This document shows positions 35,493 to 43,681 of a stretch of DNA of 64,000 nt, piece after piece; within the stretch, counting starts at the first letter, position 1; every line of letters starts with the position of its first letter. Source of the stretch: Macrococcoides epidermidis (lineage in GTDB: Bacteria > Bacillota > Bacilli > Staphylococcales > Staphylococcaceae); NCBI RefSeq assembly GCF_042659445.1, contig NZ_JBHSSR010000013.1; one strand, given 5' to 3'. A program made the translations under genes and the position numbers. The notes beneath the pieces are model-generated. The model was not told the origin of the DNA. It made no database searches and worked only from the letters and a program-made list of their open reading frames with translations.

Positions 35493-36380
35493 TCATTGAT
35501 TTAAATGAATCGTCATATAATCAATCCATTTTCTAGATACTTGATTTAAGTAAACATTCTTTTTCCAGATTACACCGATTTCCCATGAAAGTATCTCTTT
35601 TTCAATCGGTACAATTGTTATTTCAGGGTTTTTATTGAGTGTCTTAGCAATATTTTCCGGTAATATCGTTACACCTATATTCGATGTAATTAAATACTCT
35701 ATAATATTCCATTGCGTTATCTTAGCGATGACTTTCGGTACAAACCCCTGTTGTCTGCATACTGTCTGAATTAAATCATTGATATAGTAAGCTTCATCAA
35801 ACATAATAAACGATTCTTCCTTTAAATCGTTTAATTTAATAACATTTTTACTGCATAACACGTGATTCTTTAATAAAACAATATAGAAATGCTCTTTATA
35901 AATCGGTAAGTAATCAAAATTATTTGTATCAACCGGAAGTGATGTTATACCAAGATCCAATTGATTACTCAATATTTTCTGCTCAATTGACTTTCCACCG
36001 CCCTGTGTCAATTGATAAGTAATCTTCGGATATCTATCATGATAAGCTTGAAAAGTATTCATGAATTTATTAGCATCTGCAATCGTAGATAATCCAAAAC
36101 GAATATGCCCGGTTTCATTACCGTCTTTTTGATGTAATTCATCCGGTAATTGATTGTATAACCGAATCAATTCTAAAGATTGATCATATAGTAACTTTCC
36201 TTCGTCTGTAAGTATAAGACGTCTGTTTTGACGAGTGAATAATGAAGTATTAAATTCCTTTTCTAAATCTCTAACCGCCTTACTCAATGTAGATTGTGAC
36301 ATATATAATTGATTAGCGGCCTCTGTCATGCTTTTGTGTTGTACAATCTCTACAAAGTATTTTAACTGCTTAATATCCAT
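35493..36380 (-). CDS. cidR: LysR-type regulator CidR
   Basis: A 295-residue LysR regulator with an N-terminal winged helix (MTEAANQLYMSQSTLSKAVR at residues 17-36) and a co-inducer domain. It resembles S. aureus CidR and precedes cidA and cidB as in that species. CidR activates cidAB and cidC in response to acetate or pyruvate overflow. The ATG at 36380 has AAGGTGATG upstream; an earlier ATG at 36404 is less likely. Confidence 0.87.
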   Translation of the reverse strand: MDIKQLKYFVEIVQHKSMTEAANQLYMSQSTLSKAVRDLEKEFNTSLFTRQNRRLILTDEGKLLYDQSLELIRLYNQLPDELHQKDGNETGHIRFGLSTIADANKFMNTFQAYHDRYPKITYQLTQGGGKSIEQKILSNQLDLGITSLPVDTNNFDYLPIYKEHFYIVLLKNHVLCSKNVIKLNDLKEESFIMFDEAYYINDLIQTVCRQQGFVPKVIAKITQWNIIEYLITSNIGVTILPENIAKTLNKNPEITIVPIEKEILSWEIGVIWKKNVYLNQVSRKWIDYMTIHLNQ

Positions 36381-36529
36381 ATGATCATCACCTTTTTTCA
36401 GCATACAATATAATATCTTCAGTTATTCTACCATTATTGCTCCGAATACTTGGGCATAACACTTTAATAAATACCGTCTATTACATTCAAGTATATATCA
36501 TTATAGTCAATAAATTTATATATATATAT

Positions 36530-36555
36530 GAATAATCTCCCATTAAGATGGGTAT
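36530..36555 (+). promoter_or_regulatory. SigB-like promoter of the PPOX gene
   Basis: GAATAA (36530-36535), 14 bases, then a perfect GGGTAT (36550-36555), 33 bases before the start codon. The downstream gene encodes a general-stress-protein-26 relative. Confidence 0.45.
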
Positions 36556-36588
36556 TATAATAATATCAATAATATGGAGGGATTAAGT

Positions 36589-37062
36589 ATGAGCAGCAAG
36601 CAATCTTATGATAAGTTATTTGAGTTAATCGAGAAGAACGATATTGCAATGTTAACAACAATCCACCAAGATAAATTAGTATCTAGACCGATGAGTTATC
36701 AAGATGTAGATGATCAAGGTAACATATGGTTCTTATCAACACTTACAGAGAAAACTGAAGAAATAAAAAAAGATAATCGTGTGAATTTAGCATTTACGAA
36801 AAAAGGTTATGTATCCATCGCAGGACATGCTGAAATTATAAATGATGATGCGAAGAAAAAAGAATATTGGAGTAAAGGGATTGAACTATTCTTAAGCACA
36901 TCACATGATGATCCAAATGTAGTGCTTATTAAAGTTGTACCAGATTCAGCTGAATACTGGGCAACAGATGATAAAGTTAAAACTGTTGTAGAAGGTATTA
37001 AATCATTAGTTTCTAACGATACTGGTAGCGATACTTCAATCAATAAATCTATAGAGTTATAA
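36589..37062 (+). CDS. General stress protein 26-like, PNPOx fold
   Basis: A 157-residue flavin-binding split-barrel protein of the pyridoxamine-5-phosphate-oxidase-like family, similar to B. subtilis YdaG/GSP26. SRPMSYQDVDDQGNIWFLST at about residues 27-46 is the typical cofactor strand pair. These proteins may bind FMN or F420-like cofactors; the activity is not established. The start at 36589 lies after GGAGGG, not at the ATG inside that site. A SigB-like promoter is upstream. Confidence 0.85.
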   Translation: MSSKQSYDKLFELIEKNDIAMLTTIHQDKLVSRPMSYQDVDDQGNIWFLSTLTEKTEEIKKDNRVNLAFTKKGYVSIAGHAEIINDDAKKKEYWSKGIELFLSTSHDDPNVVLIKVVPDSAEYWATDDKVKTVVEGIKSLVSNDTGSDTSINKSIEL

Positions 37063-37123
37063 AATATAAAGAAAGTGGCCGAGTCATAAATTGGTCTCTA
37101 TAATAATAAAAACACCAATTTTA

Positions 37124-37191
37124 GGGAATGTAAAATAGACTGTGTGAGTAGCGTGCGTACACCTCTACTTCGCAGTTTATTTTACATTCCC
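37124..37191. repeat. Long stem-loop element between convergent genes
   Basis: A 19-base-pair stem with one mismatch (37124-37142 with 37173-37191) whose 30-base loop holds a smaller GAGTAG/CTACTT stem. It is larger and more structured than the other terminators in the window and resembles intergenic REP-like elements. Only one copy is visible here. Confidence 0.5.
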
Positions 37192-37217
37192 TTCTATCAC
37201 AAGATTTATAATTTAAT

Positions 37218-38363
37218 TCATAATTTGAATTCATATCGTTTACCTGACTTGATCGTCGATATAACTTCAAAATTCTCATCTAGTATAACGATATCCGCAT
37301 CTTTTCCCTCTTTAATTGAACCCTTACTATCATCTATCTTTAAAGCAATCGCCTGATTTAGACTTGTCACTCGCCAAAGTTCGCTTAAATCTTTCCCACT
37401 ATATTCTAATAATTGCTTAAGACCATGATTCATCTTTAATACACTACCTGCAAGTGCGCCAGAACTTATTCTGGCTTCTCCATCTTTCACAGTTACTGCC
37501 TGGCCCCCTAAATCATAAACACCATCTGGTTTTCCTTTCGCTCTCATTGCATCTGTAATTAAATAAAATTTCTCATTACCTTTTGCTGTTATGGCAAGTT
37601 TTACACTTGCCGGATGTGCATGCAATCCATCTACTATTAATTCCGTATGAATATTATCATTAGTAAGCGCCATTCCTACTACACCAGGTTCACGGTGCTG
37701 GAAACCTGAACTGCCATTATAAAGATGTGTAATGTGTCGTGCACCGTTAGCTACTGCTTGTTCCGCCTGTTCATAAGTTGCAGCAGAATGCCCAATTGAG
37801 AATATAATCTCAGGGAAACTTTCAATCATTTCTTTTGCACCCTCTTTTTCAGGTGCAAATGTAATAATCTTTATTAAATCTCCTGACTGTTCCTGGAATG
37901 TTTTGAGTTGTTCTACATTTGGCTGCTGAACGTATTTAGGATTTTGTGCACCAATTTTCTCTTCAGAAATAAACGGACCTTCTAAATGTACTCCTAATAT
38001 TTCTGCACCTTCATATTCATCATTGTGCACATTTTTTATATTTTGAAGTGCTTGAATAATATTGTCATTCGATTGTGTCATTGTTGTGGGAAGAAATGAT
38101 GTTGTGCCCTCGCTCAGCAAAGATTTCGATAAATGCTTTAGTCCCTCAAATGATGCATCCATAGCATCTTCACCATATCCACCGTGAATATGAATATCTA
38201 TAAATCCTGGCATTATATAAGCATCATGATAATCACATACACTGTCTTCTCCAGAATATAAACCCGTTTGAATGGCTTCTATCTTTTTATTATTAATAAC
38301 AATATAACCATCAACTATACCTTCTTCAGTAAATATGTTTTTACTTTTAATCACGTAACGCAT
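37218..38363 (-). CDS. nagA: N-acetylglucosamine-6-phosphate deacetylase
   Basis: A 381-residue amidohydrolase that deacetylates GlcNAc-6-phosphate in amino sugar catabolism and wall recycling. Metal and substrate motifs in order: HIHGGYGEDAMD near residue 58, HLEGPFIS near 126, GHSAATYEQ near 190, HLYNGSSG near 211, DGLHAHP near 244 and TDAMRAKG near 270. nagB is not adjacent. Monocistronic. Confidence 0.93.
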   Translation of the reverse strand: MRYVIKSKNIFTEEGIVDGYIVINNKKIEAIQTGLYSGEDSVCDYHDAYIMPGFIDIHIHGGYGEDAMDASFEGLKHLSKSLLSEGTTSFLPTTMTQSNDNIIQALQNIKNVHNDEYEGAEILGVHLEGPFISEEKIGAQNPKYVQQPNVEQLKTFQEQSGDLIKIITFAPEKEGAKEMIESFPEIIFSIGHSAATYEQAEQAVANGARHITHLYNGSSGFQHREPGVVGMALTNDNIHTELIVDGLHAHPASVKLAITAKGNEKFYLITDAMRAKGKPDGVYDLGGQAVTVKDGEARISSGALAGSVLKMNHGLKQLLEYSGKDLSELWRVTSLNQAIALKIDDSKGSIKEGKDADIVILDENFEVISTIKSGKRYEFKL

Positions 38364-38507
38364 CAGATCATCTCTTTCTTGTTAGACTTTATAAGAAAAT
38401 ATCAGTAATATCTTATCCATCATTATTTTATCATTAATTTAAAATATCATCATTTTGTCCGTCTTAATGTTAAGATGAAACTACAATATCCTTTCAAGGA
38501 GGTTCAC

Positions 38508-39941
38508 ATGTTTAATCTTCGTTTCGACAACTCTTATTTAAAGTTATCTGATGACTTTTATGAAATTAGTCAGCCCGACAAACCCGCTCAACCTGAAGTT
38601 GTTATATTTAATACAAAATTAGCGGAGCAACTTAATATAGATGTATCCATTCAAGATCATCCTGAATATTTATCAGGAAAAGAGATACTGCCCGGAAGTC
38701 TACCTGCTGCACATGCATATGCCGGACATCAATTTGGTCATTTCACAATGCTTGGAGATGGACGTGCACATGTGCTTGGTGAACATTTGACAGAAGACAA
38801 CAAGCGTTATGATATACAGTTAAAAGGTTCTGGTCGTACAATCTTTTCTCGTTCAGGCGATGGTCGCGCTGCTATTGGTCCGATGCTTAGAGAATATATT
38901 ATTAGTGAAGCGATGTATCAATTAAATATTCCTACTACAAGAAGTCTTGCAGCGTCCCTCAGCGGAGACAATGTTTACCGTGAAACATCTTTACCAGGTG
39001 CTGTACTTGTTCGCATTGCTCAAAGTAATTTACGCGTCGGCACATTTGAATATGCAGTGCGCACTGAGAATAAAAATAATATTAAACAATTAGCAGATTA
39101 CGCAATATCACGTCATTATCCAGAAATAAAGCACAATCATAACCCATATCTTTCTTTACTTAACATAGTGATTGAAAAGCAAGCTTCTCTTATCGCACAA
39201 TGGCAATCGATTGGATTTATCCATGGTGTAATGAACACAGATAATATGACGATTAGTGGTGAAACAATTGATTATGGTCCTTGTGCTTTTATGGATACGT
39301 ATCATCCATCGACTGTATTTAGCTCAATCGATCAATATGGTAGGTATGCTTACGATAATCAGCCGAGTATCGCACTTTGGAACTTAACACGCTTTGCTGA
39401 AACGCTTATTCCATTAATTGATGATGATGATGCACTAGCAATACAATATGCAGAAACTGCACTTGGTACGTTTCAGGATTTATATGTTTCTCATTATATG
39501 AAACGCTTTGGTCAAAAGATTGGCATTGAGAACATTCAACAACAAGACTTCCAACTCGTGATTGATTTACTTGCATTATTAGAGAAATATGAACTCGACT
39601 TTACGAAGACTTTCAGAAGTTTAGCGACTCACACATTTAAAGAAGAAGTATGCTTTAAACACGATGATGTACAAGCCTGGTATAAACGATGGGAAGATAT
39701 TATTCAACAAGATGAATCAACCGATGCATTTAGTTTAATGCAATCCGTCAATCCTGCAGTAATCCCAAGAAATCATCTCGTAGAAGAAGCACTGAGTGAT
39801 GCTACACTTGCTCAGGATTATACGAAGTTACATCAATTACTTGAAGCATTAAGTCATCCTTTCGATGATCATCATGAGGCACAGTATTTAAGTCCAGCCC
39901 CTCCAACTGACAGAGTATATCAGACGTATTGCGGGACATAA
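38508..39941 (+). CDS. selO: SelO/YdiU protein AMPylator family
   Basis: A 477-residue pseudokinase-fold enzyme that transfers AMP from ATP to Ser, Thr or Tyr of target proteins, tied to redox stress in other bacteria. Visible motifs: GHQFGHFTMLGDGRAHVLGE (near residue 75), QLKGSGRTIFSRSGDGRAAI (near 103), HGVMNTDNMTISGETIDYGP near 236. Length agrees with the family. I use the ATG at 38508, after AAGGAGG, not the in-frame ATG at 38475. Confidence 0.9.
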   Translation: MFNLRFDNSYLKLSDDFYEISQPDKPAQPEVVIFNTKLAEQLNIDVSIQDHPEYLSGKEILPGSLPAAHAYAGHQFGHFTMLGDGRAHVLGEHLTEDNKRYDIQLKGSGRTIFSRSGDGRAAIGPMLREYIISEAMYQLNIPTTRSLAASLSGDNVYRETSLPGAVLVRIAQSNLRVGTFEYAVRTENKNNIKQLADYAISRHYPEIKHNHNPYLSLLNIVIEKQASLIAQWQSIGFIHGVMNTDNMTISGETIDYGPCAFMDTYHPSTVFSSIDQYGRYAYDNQPSIALWNLTRFAETLIPLIDDDDALAIQYAETALGTFQDLYVSHYMKRFGQKIGIENIQQQDFQLVIDLLALLEKYELDFTKTFRSLATHTFKEEVCFKHDDVQAWYKRWEDIIQQDESTDAFSLMQSVNPAVIPRNHLVEEALSDATLAQDYTKLHQLLEALSHPFDDHHEAQYLSPAPPTDRVYQTYCGT

Positions 39942-39987
39942 AAAGCATAGTATAATATAACAAGAACATATTATAAGGAGACTTCAT

Positions 39988-40692
39988 ATGAATGCATTTG
40001 CTAAATTGAGCCTGGTTGGTTTAATTGTCGCCACAACATCCCCATTACATGAGACACATGCAGCTAACCATAAAAGTTGTTCTATTCATGTCAGTAATAA
40101 GACAATATCTAAAATCAATGGTATACCTATAGCGAATAAACAATACTATATGTCAAGAAAATATAATCCAGGTGCCAATAAAACGATGATTAAGTGGTAC
40201 AACAAGATGAAAGCAGATGCTAGAAAGCAAGGTATCAATCTTGAAATCGTTGGTCAAACTGGAGCATATGGCTATAGATCGTATGCAACACAGCAATATC
40301 TTTATAATAGTTATGTCGCATCTTACGGACAAGCTTATGCAAACCGTATTTCAGCAAGACCTGGTACAAGTGAACATCAATTGGGGCTTGCTATGGATAT
40401 TAAAGATGGCACGAATTATGGTACATTATCGACATCATTTGAATATACCGCTGCGTCAAAATATCTTCAGAAAAATGCTCATAAATACGGATTTATCATC
40501 CGATATCTAAAAGGTAAAGAACAAATCACAGGATTTATGTATGAACCTTGGCATATTCGATATGTAGGACGTACACATGCAGCACGTATCAAATATAATA
40601 ACGTAACATTAGAAGAGTATTTCGGTATTCAGGGGAAGAAACGTCTATCTTCCGGCAAACACACAGTACGTGGTGTGATTTGTAAATACTAA
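39988..40692 (+). CDS. Secreted D-alanyl-D-alanine carboxypeptidase, VanY type
   Basis: A 234-residue M15B peptidase that trims the terminal D-Ala of peptidoglycan stems. A signal peptide (about residues 1-27, ending ETHA) precedes the domain. Zinc and catalytic motifs are SEHQLGLAMDIKDG near residue 130 and EPWHIRYVG near 188. Four Cys residues flank the domain (near 31, 232) and could form a disulfide. It lies 46 bases downstream of selO with its own ribosome binding site. A terminator follows. Confidence 0.88.
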   Translation: MNAFAKLSLVGLIVATTSPLHETHAANHKSCSIHVSNKTISKINGIPIANKQYYMSRKYNPGANKTMIKWYNKMKADARKQGINLEIVGQTGAYGYRSYATQQYLYNSYVASYGQAYANRISARPGTSEHQLGLAMDIKDGTNYGTLSTSFEYTAASKYLQKNAHKYGFIIRYLKGKEQITGFMYEPWHIRYVGRTHAARIKYNNVTLEEYFGIQGKKRLSSGKHTVRGVICKY

Positions 40693-40736
40693 TGTTTTGC
40701 TCTTACTTAATTATATATACTAATTCTCTCATATTA

Positions 40737-40775
40737 AAAAAGTGAAATACGATTAAATATCGCATTTCACTTTTT
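40737..40775. terminator. Bidirectional terminator after VanY-type gene
   Basis: A 15-position stem with one mismatch (AAAGTGAAATACGAT with ATCGCATTTCACTTT), A and T runs on either side. Confidence 0.85.
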
Positions 40776-40807
40776 GCAATAAATAACACATTCAAATCGA
40801 CTGTTTA

Positions 40808-41626
40808 TTAATCCAGCTTATCTAAAGGTATAACATTATCATAATCAATACCTTCTGCAATCCTTCTCTGATGTGAAATTGTATAAAGTTCTGATCTTAA
40901 TTGAATTATCTCATCATCAGCTAACGGAGTTAAGTTAGAACCCGTTTGAAATAAATCAAAGACCTCAATATTTTCTTTAACCGCTTCTCTAATTTGAATA
41001 GTACCTATTTCAACCAACTGATAATCATTCGGTAATTCAGAGATAGGATGGGGTTGTTGGTGAATCTCTGCTTGTAAAATAATCCTTTCACCTTTTAACG
41101 TTGTTCTAAATCTTACAAATTTACCCTCATTCGTTTTAAAGTAATGTAGATTGTAATACGTTTTCTCTTTAAACGTTGGCAGTATAGGTTGATTGAAGAT
41201 AAATTTCTTCAAATCTTTATTGAATCCTTCAATCTTCATTAAATGTCTGAATAAATTAAGCTTAACACCTACGTTATCTTCATCATGAATTGCATTGCTA
41301 TATTGTGCAATCTTGTATATTGAGTCGGCCTTAGTCCACGGAAAATAAGGAAATGTCACTAATACTAAATCGAAGGGATTAGACCCTTCGAAACGAATCG
41401 CCATACCTTTTAGTGGAACTAACGTTGTAATATGATTTTTAGTTGTTAAAGCATCCGATAATCTAACACGAGCATTGTGATACTGACCTAAAACCTTTTG
41501 TCCTTCAACATTCAGTTTAACTTCTCCAGAATAATTAAATCCTTTCGTATGCGCACGCTTACCACCTTTTGAAGTTTTCGCTAACCTTTCGATGGTCTGG
41601 ATGATATAAAGTGCTTTATCTTTCAT
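40808..41626 (-). CDS. Small catalase-fold (heme) protein
   Basis: A 272-residue protein with a reduced catalase pattern: KRAHTKGFNYSGEVKLN at about residues 23-39 places a His at the distal heme position (His26), NARVRLSDAL matches the V-R-F-S strand, PLKGMAIRFEG the G-M-A-x-R-F strand, and FDLVLVTFPYFPW the start of the heme wall. RSELY (Arg244-Tyr248) could be the proximal R-x-x-x-Y ligand. Typical catalases have about 480 residues. It could be a catalase, a heme peroxidase or an allene-oxide-synthase-like enzyme. Confidence 0.6.
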   Translation of the reverse strand: MKDKALYIIQTIERLAKTSKGGKRAHTKGFNYSGEVKLNVEGQKVLGQYHNARVRLSDALTTKNHITTLVPLKGMAIRFEGSNPFDLVLVTFPYFPWTKADSIYKIAQYSNAIHDEDNVGVKLNLFRHLMKIEGFNKDLKKFIFNQPILPTFKEKTYYNLHYFKTNEGKFVRFRTTLKGERIILQAEIHQQPHPISELPNDYQLVEIGTIQIREAVKENIEVFDLFQTGSNLTPLADDEIIQLRSELYTISHQRRIAEGIDYDNVIPLDKLD

Positions 41627-41933
41627 AAAATCTCCTCCTTTAGTTTTTAATTACCCTAAAAAAGAGGTCTTTACATCATTTGGTATTATATGTAAAATGC
41701 TGAAACAAATAAAATATACATATTTGATTCGTCTATCGTCTCAAATCATCAGATAAAATAATTTGATACAAAACATTATCCAATGCCTATTAATAGATTT
41801 CATGAAATTTTCTTTCCAGTTCATAACCATCTCTCCTATGGTTAATATTTTTTATGTATGTATATATAAAAAGCGAAACCCGAAAATTTTTTTCGAATTT
41901 CGCTTAGCTATGGTAAATCGAAGGTTTACTTAC
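41627..41933. other. Intergenic stretch with one hairpin
   Basis: No gene supported. A hairpin at 41871-41905 (AAGCGAAA with TTTCGCTT, inner CGAAAA with TTTTCG) may be a terminator. A 63-codon plus-strand frame lacks a ribosome binding site and spans this hairpin. Confidence 0.45.
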
Positions 41934-42240
41934 TTATGCACCAGACCTTTTTAAATTAATAATTCCATCATAAATCTGAAAAGTACCTATGCCTATTACT
42001 GCATTGCCTATCCAGAATTGCTAGTATATCTGACTACTTTCTTTATGCGTCGGTATGTAAAAATAAACATGGCATTACAACAAAGCCACACATCGCAGTT
42101 AATAATACACCATCAGATGCTGAACAGATTTCTTTTGTCATCTCATCATAACAGTGTTCCCACTACAAAAACTAATAAAAAATAATCTCGTCAATAAAAA
42201 CCGCCAGACCAGTCTCAAATATATAGCCAAATCAGTTTTA
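41934..42240 (-). pseudogene. Decayed DUF2243 membrane protein gene
   Basis: Translated across several stops and at least one frame change, the minus strand gives segments of a DUF2243 protein: FETGLAVFIDEIIF, then WEHCYDEMTKEICSASDGVL, and after a gap WIGNAVIGIGTFQIYDGI. These match the family blocks (I/D-E near helix 1, H-x-x-Y-D, S-D-G, G-x-F-x-x-Y-D-G) in order. The middle helix region is missing or scrambled. No intact start codon. Confidence 0.55.
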
Positions 42241-42301
42241 TATCTTTTCAGATTTAACGCTTTTGAGCAACGTATTGCTCTCCTAACTTATCCTTAAATA
42301 A

Positions 42302-43453
42302 TTATTCTGGCTTAAATACAACCTTAATATTATTATCACGCTTTTTATCGAAAACTTTATAAGCTTCATCCGCTTTTTCTAGTGGGAAAGTATGCGTGAT
42401 AATTTCAGTTGGATCAAATACTTCATCTTTAATCATTTCATATAATTTAGGCATTAAGTGAATAACTGGTGCCTGCCCAGTAGTTAAACGAACATTCCTA
42501 TTAAATATTAAATCAAGTGGAAAGTTATCAGCTGGTGTACCATAAATTCCTGTCAGTTGAATCGTACCAAATTTACGAACTGATTCTGCAGCAGTAATAA
42601 TCGGACTAATTGTTCCTCTCTGTTGAGATTTTTTTGAAAGTTTTGGTTCCGGGCTTGATTGTGCGCCATCAAATCCAACACAATCGATAACCACATCTGC
42701 ACCACCACTTGTTTGTTCTTTTAATAACTTTCCTATTTCTTTTTCTTTATCAAAATTATAAACTTCCGCACCATTATATTTTTTGGCATGCTCTAGTCTA
42801 TGTTCGACATTATCTATTGCTATAACACGATCAGCACCTTTTAGCTTTGCAAATTTTTGTGCCATTAATCCAATAGGACCACATCCTAATACAATAACAG
42901 TATCTCCTGCTTTCACACCTGCATGTTCAACACTCCAATATGCAGTAGGTACTACATCAGATAAAAATAATACTTGTTCATCTTTTAAATCACTATCCGG
43001 GACTACAAATGAAGAGAAATCAGCATGAGGAACTCTTAAATACTCTGCTTGTCCACCCCAGAAATTGCCGTGCATCTTCCCAAAACCAAATAATGCACCG
43101 TTATCCATCTTCCAGTTGGCAGGTTCTTCATTAGATTGATCACATTGCGATTCCATTTGATTATTACAGTAGAAACAGTCACCACAACCTATATTAAACG
43201 GAATGACTACACGATCACCTTTTTTTAGTTTTTTAACGTCTTTACCGACTTCTTCAACAATTCCCATCGGTTCATGCCCGATAACAAAATCTTTATCCAT
43301 AAACATATCGCCTTGATGATATAAATGTAAATCCGACCCACATATACCCGAAGCGGTAATCTTAATAATTGCATCAGTTGGCTCAATTATCTTTGGATCT
43401 GGAACTTTTTTCATTTTCATTTTCTTCTTACCTTGAAATGTTACTGCCTTCAT
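42302..43453 (-). CDS. Zinc-dependent alcohol dehydrogenase, formaldehyde dehydrogenase-like
   Basis: A 383-residue MDR enzyme. Catalytic zinc ligands in GICGSDLHLY (Cys) and GHEPMG (His, near residue 63); structural zinc site in CGDCFYCNNQMESQC near 94-108, although with altered spacing; Rossmann loop VLGCGPIGLMA near 185. The sequence type (long loop with QSSPEPKL) resembles glutathione-independent formaldehyde dehydrogenases. The nearby hxlAB genes make formaldehyde a reasonable substrate. Start at 43453, eight bases after GGGGAG. Confidence 0.82.
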   Translation of the reverse strand: MKAVTFQGKKKMKMKKVPDPKIIEPTDAIIKITASGICGSDLHLYHQGDMFMDKDFVIGHEPMGIVEEVGKDVKKLKKGDRVVIPFNIGCGDCFYCNNQMESQCDQSNEEPANWKMDNGALFGFGKMHGNFWGGQAEYLRVPHADFSSFVVPDSDLKDEQVLFLSDVVPTAYWSVEHAGVKAGDTVIVLGCGPIGLMAQKFAKLKGADRVIAIDNVEHRLEHAKKYNGAEVYNFDKEKEIGKLLKEQTSGGADVVIDCVGFDGAQSSPEPKLSKKSQQRGTISPIITAAESVRKFGTIQLTGIYGTPADNFPLDLIFNRNVRLTTGQAPVIHLMPKLYEMIKDEVFDPTEIITHTFPLEKADEAYKVFDKKRDNNIKVVFKPE

Positions 43454-43507
43454 ATACAACACTCCCCTTTTATATTGTGTTACATACGAAATTAGTACCC
43501 CGTACTT

Positions 43508-43608
43508 GGAGTAATAAACAGCTACTAGCAGTGTTTGGAACCATCTCTACACTCCTTGCAGTGACATTTAGAAAACATAGTGAAAAACGTGTAGAAGTAC
43601 CTGCTTAA
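43508..43608 (+). pseudogene. C-terminal remnant of an unidentified gene
   Basis: An open plus-strand frame that reads WSNKQLLAVFGTISTLLAV and ends in basic residues and VEVPA before a TAA. It has the look of a final membrane helix and tail, and a terminator follows. There is no start or ribosome binding site. The 15-mer AAACAGCTACTAGCA occurs both here (43516) and in the terminator (43614). Confidence 0.3.
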
Positions 43609-43612
43609 TATT

Positions 43613-43652
43613 AAAACAGCTACTAGCAATTAAGCTAATAGCTGTTTTTTGT
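43613..43652. terminator. Terminator upstream of the UvrA-like stop
   Basis: A ten-base-pair stem (AAAACAGCTA with TAGCTGTTTT) with a 16-base loop, then T run. Confidence 0.75.
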
Positions 43653-43681
43653 ATATAAGCATCTGTTTATGTGCAATATTT

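Noticed and set aside
41763..41954. 63-codon plus-strand ORF near the DUF2243 remnant
   Set aside because: No ribosome binding site, crosses a hairpin, and its translation resembles nothing.
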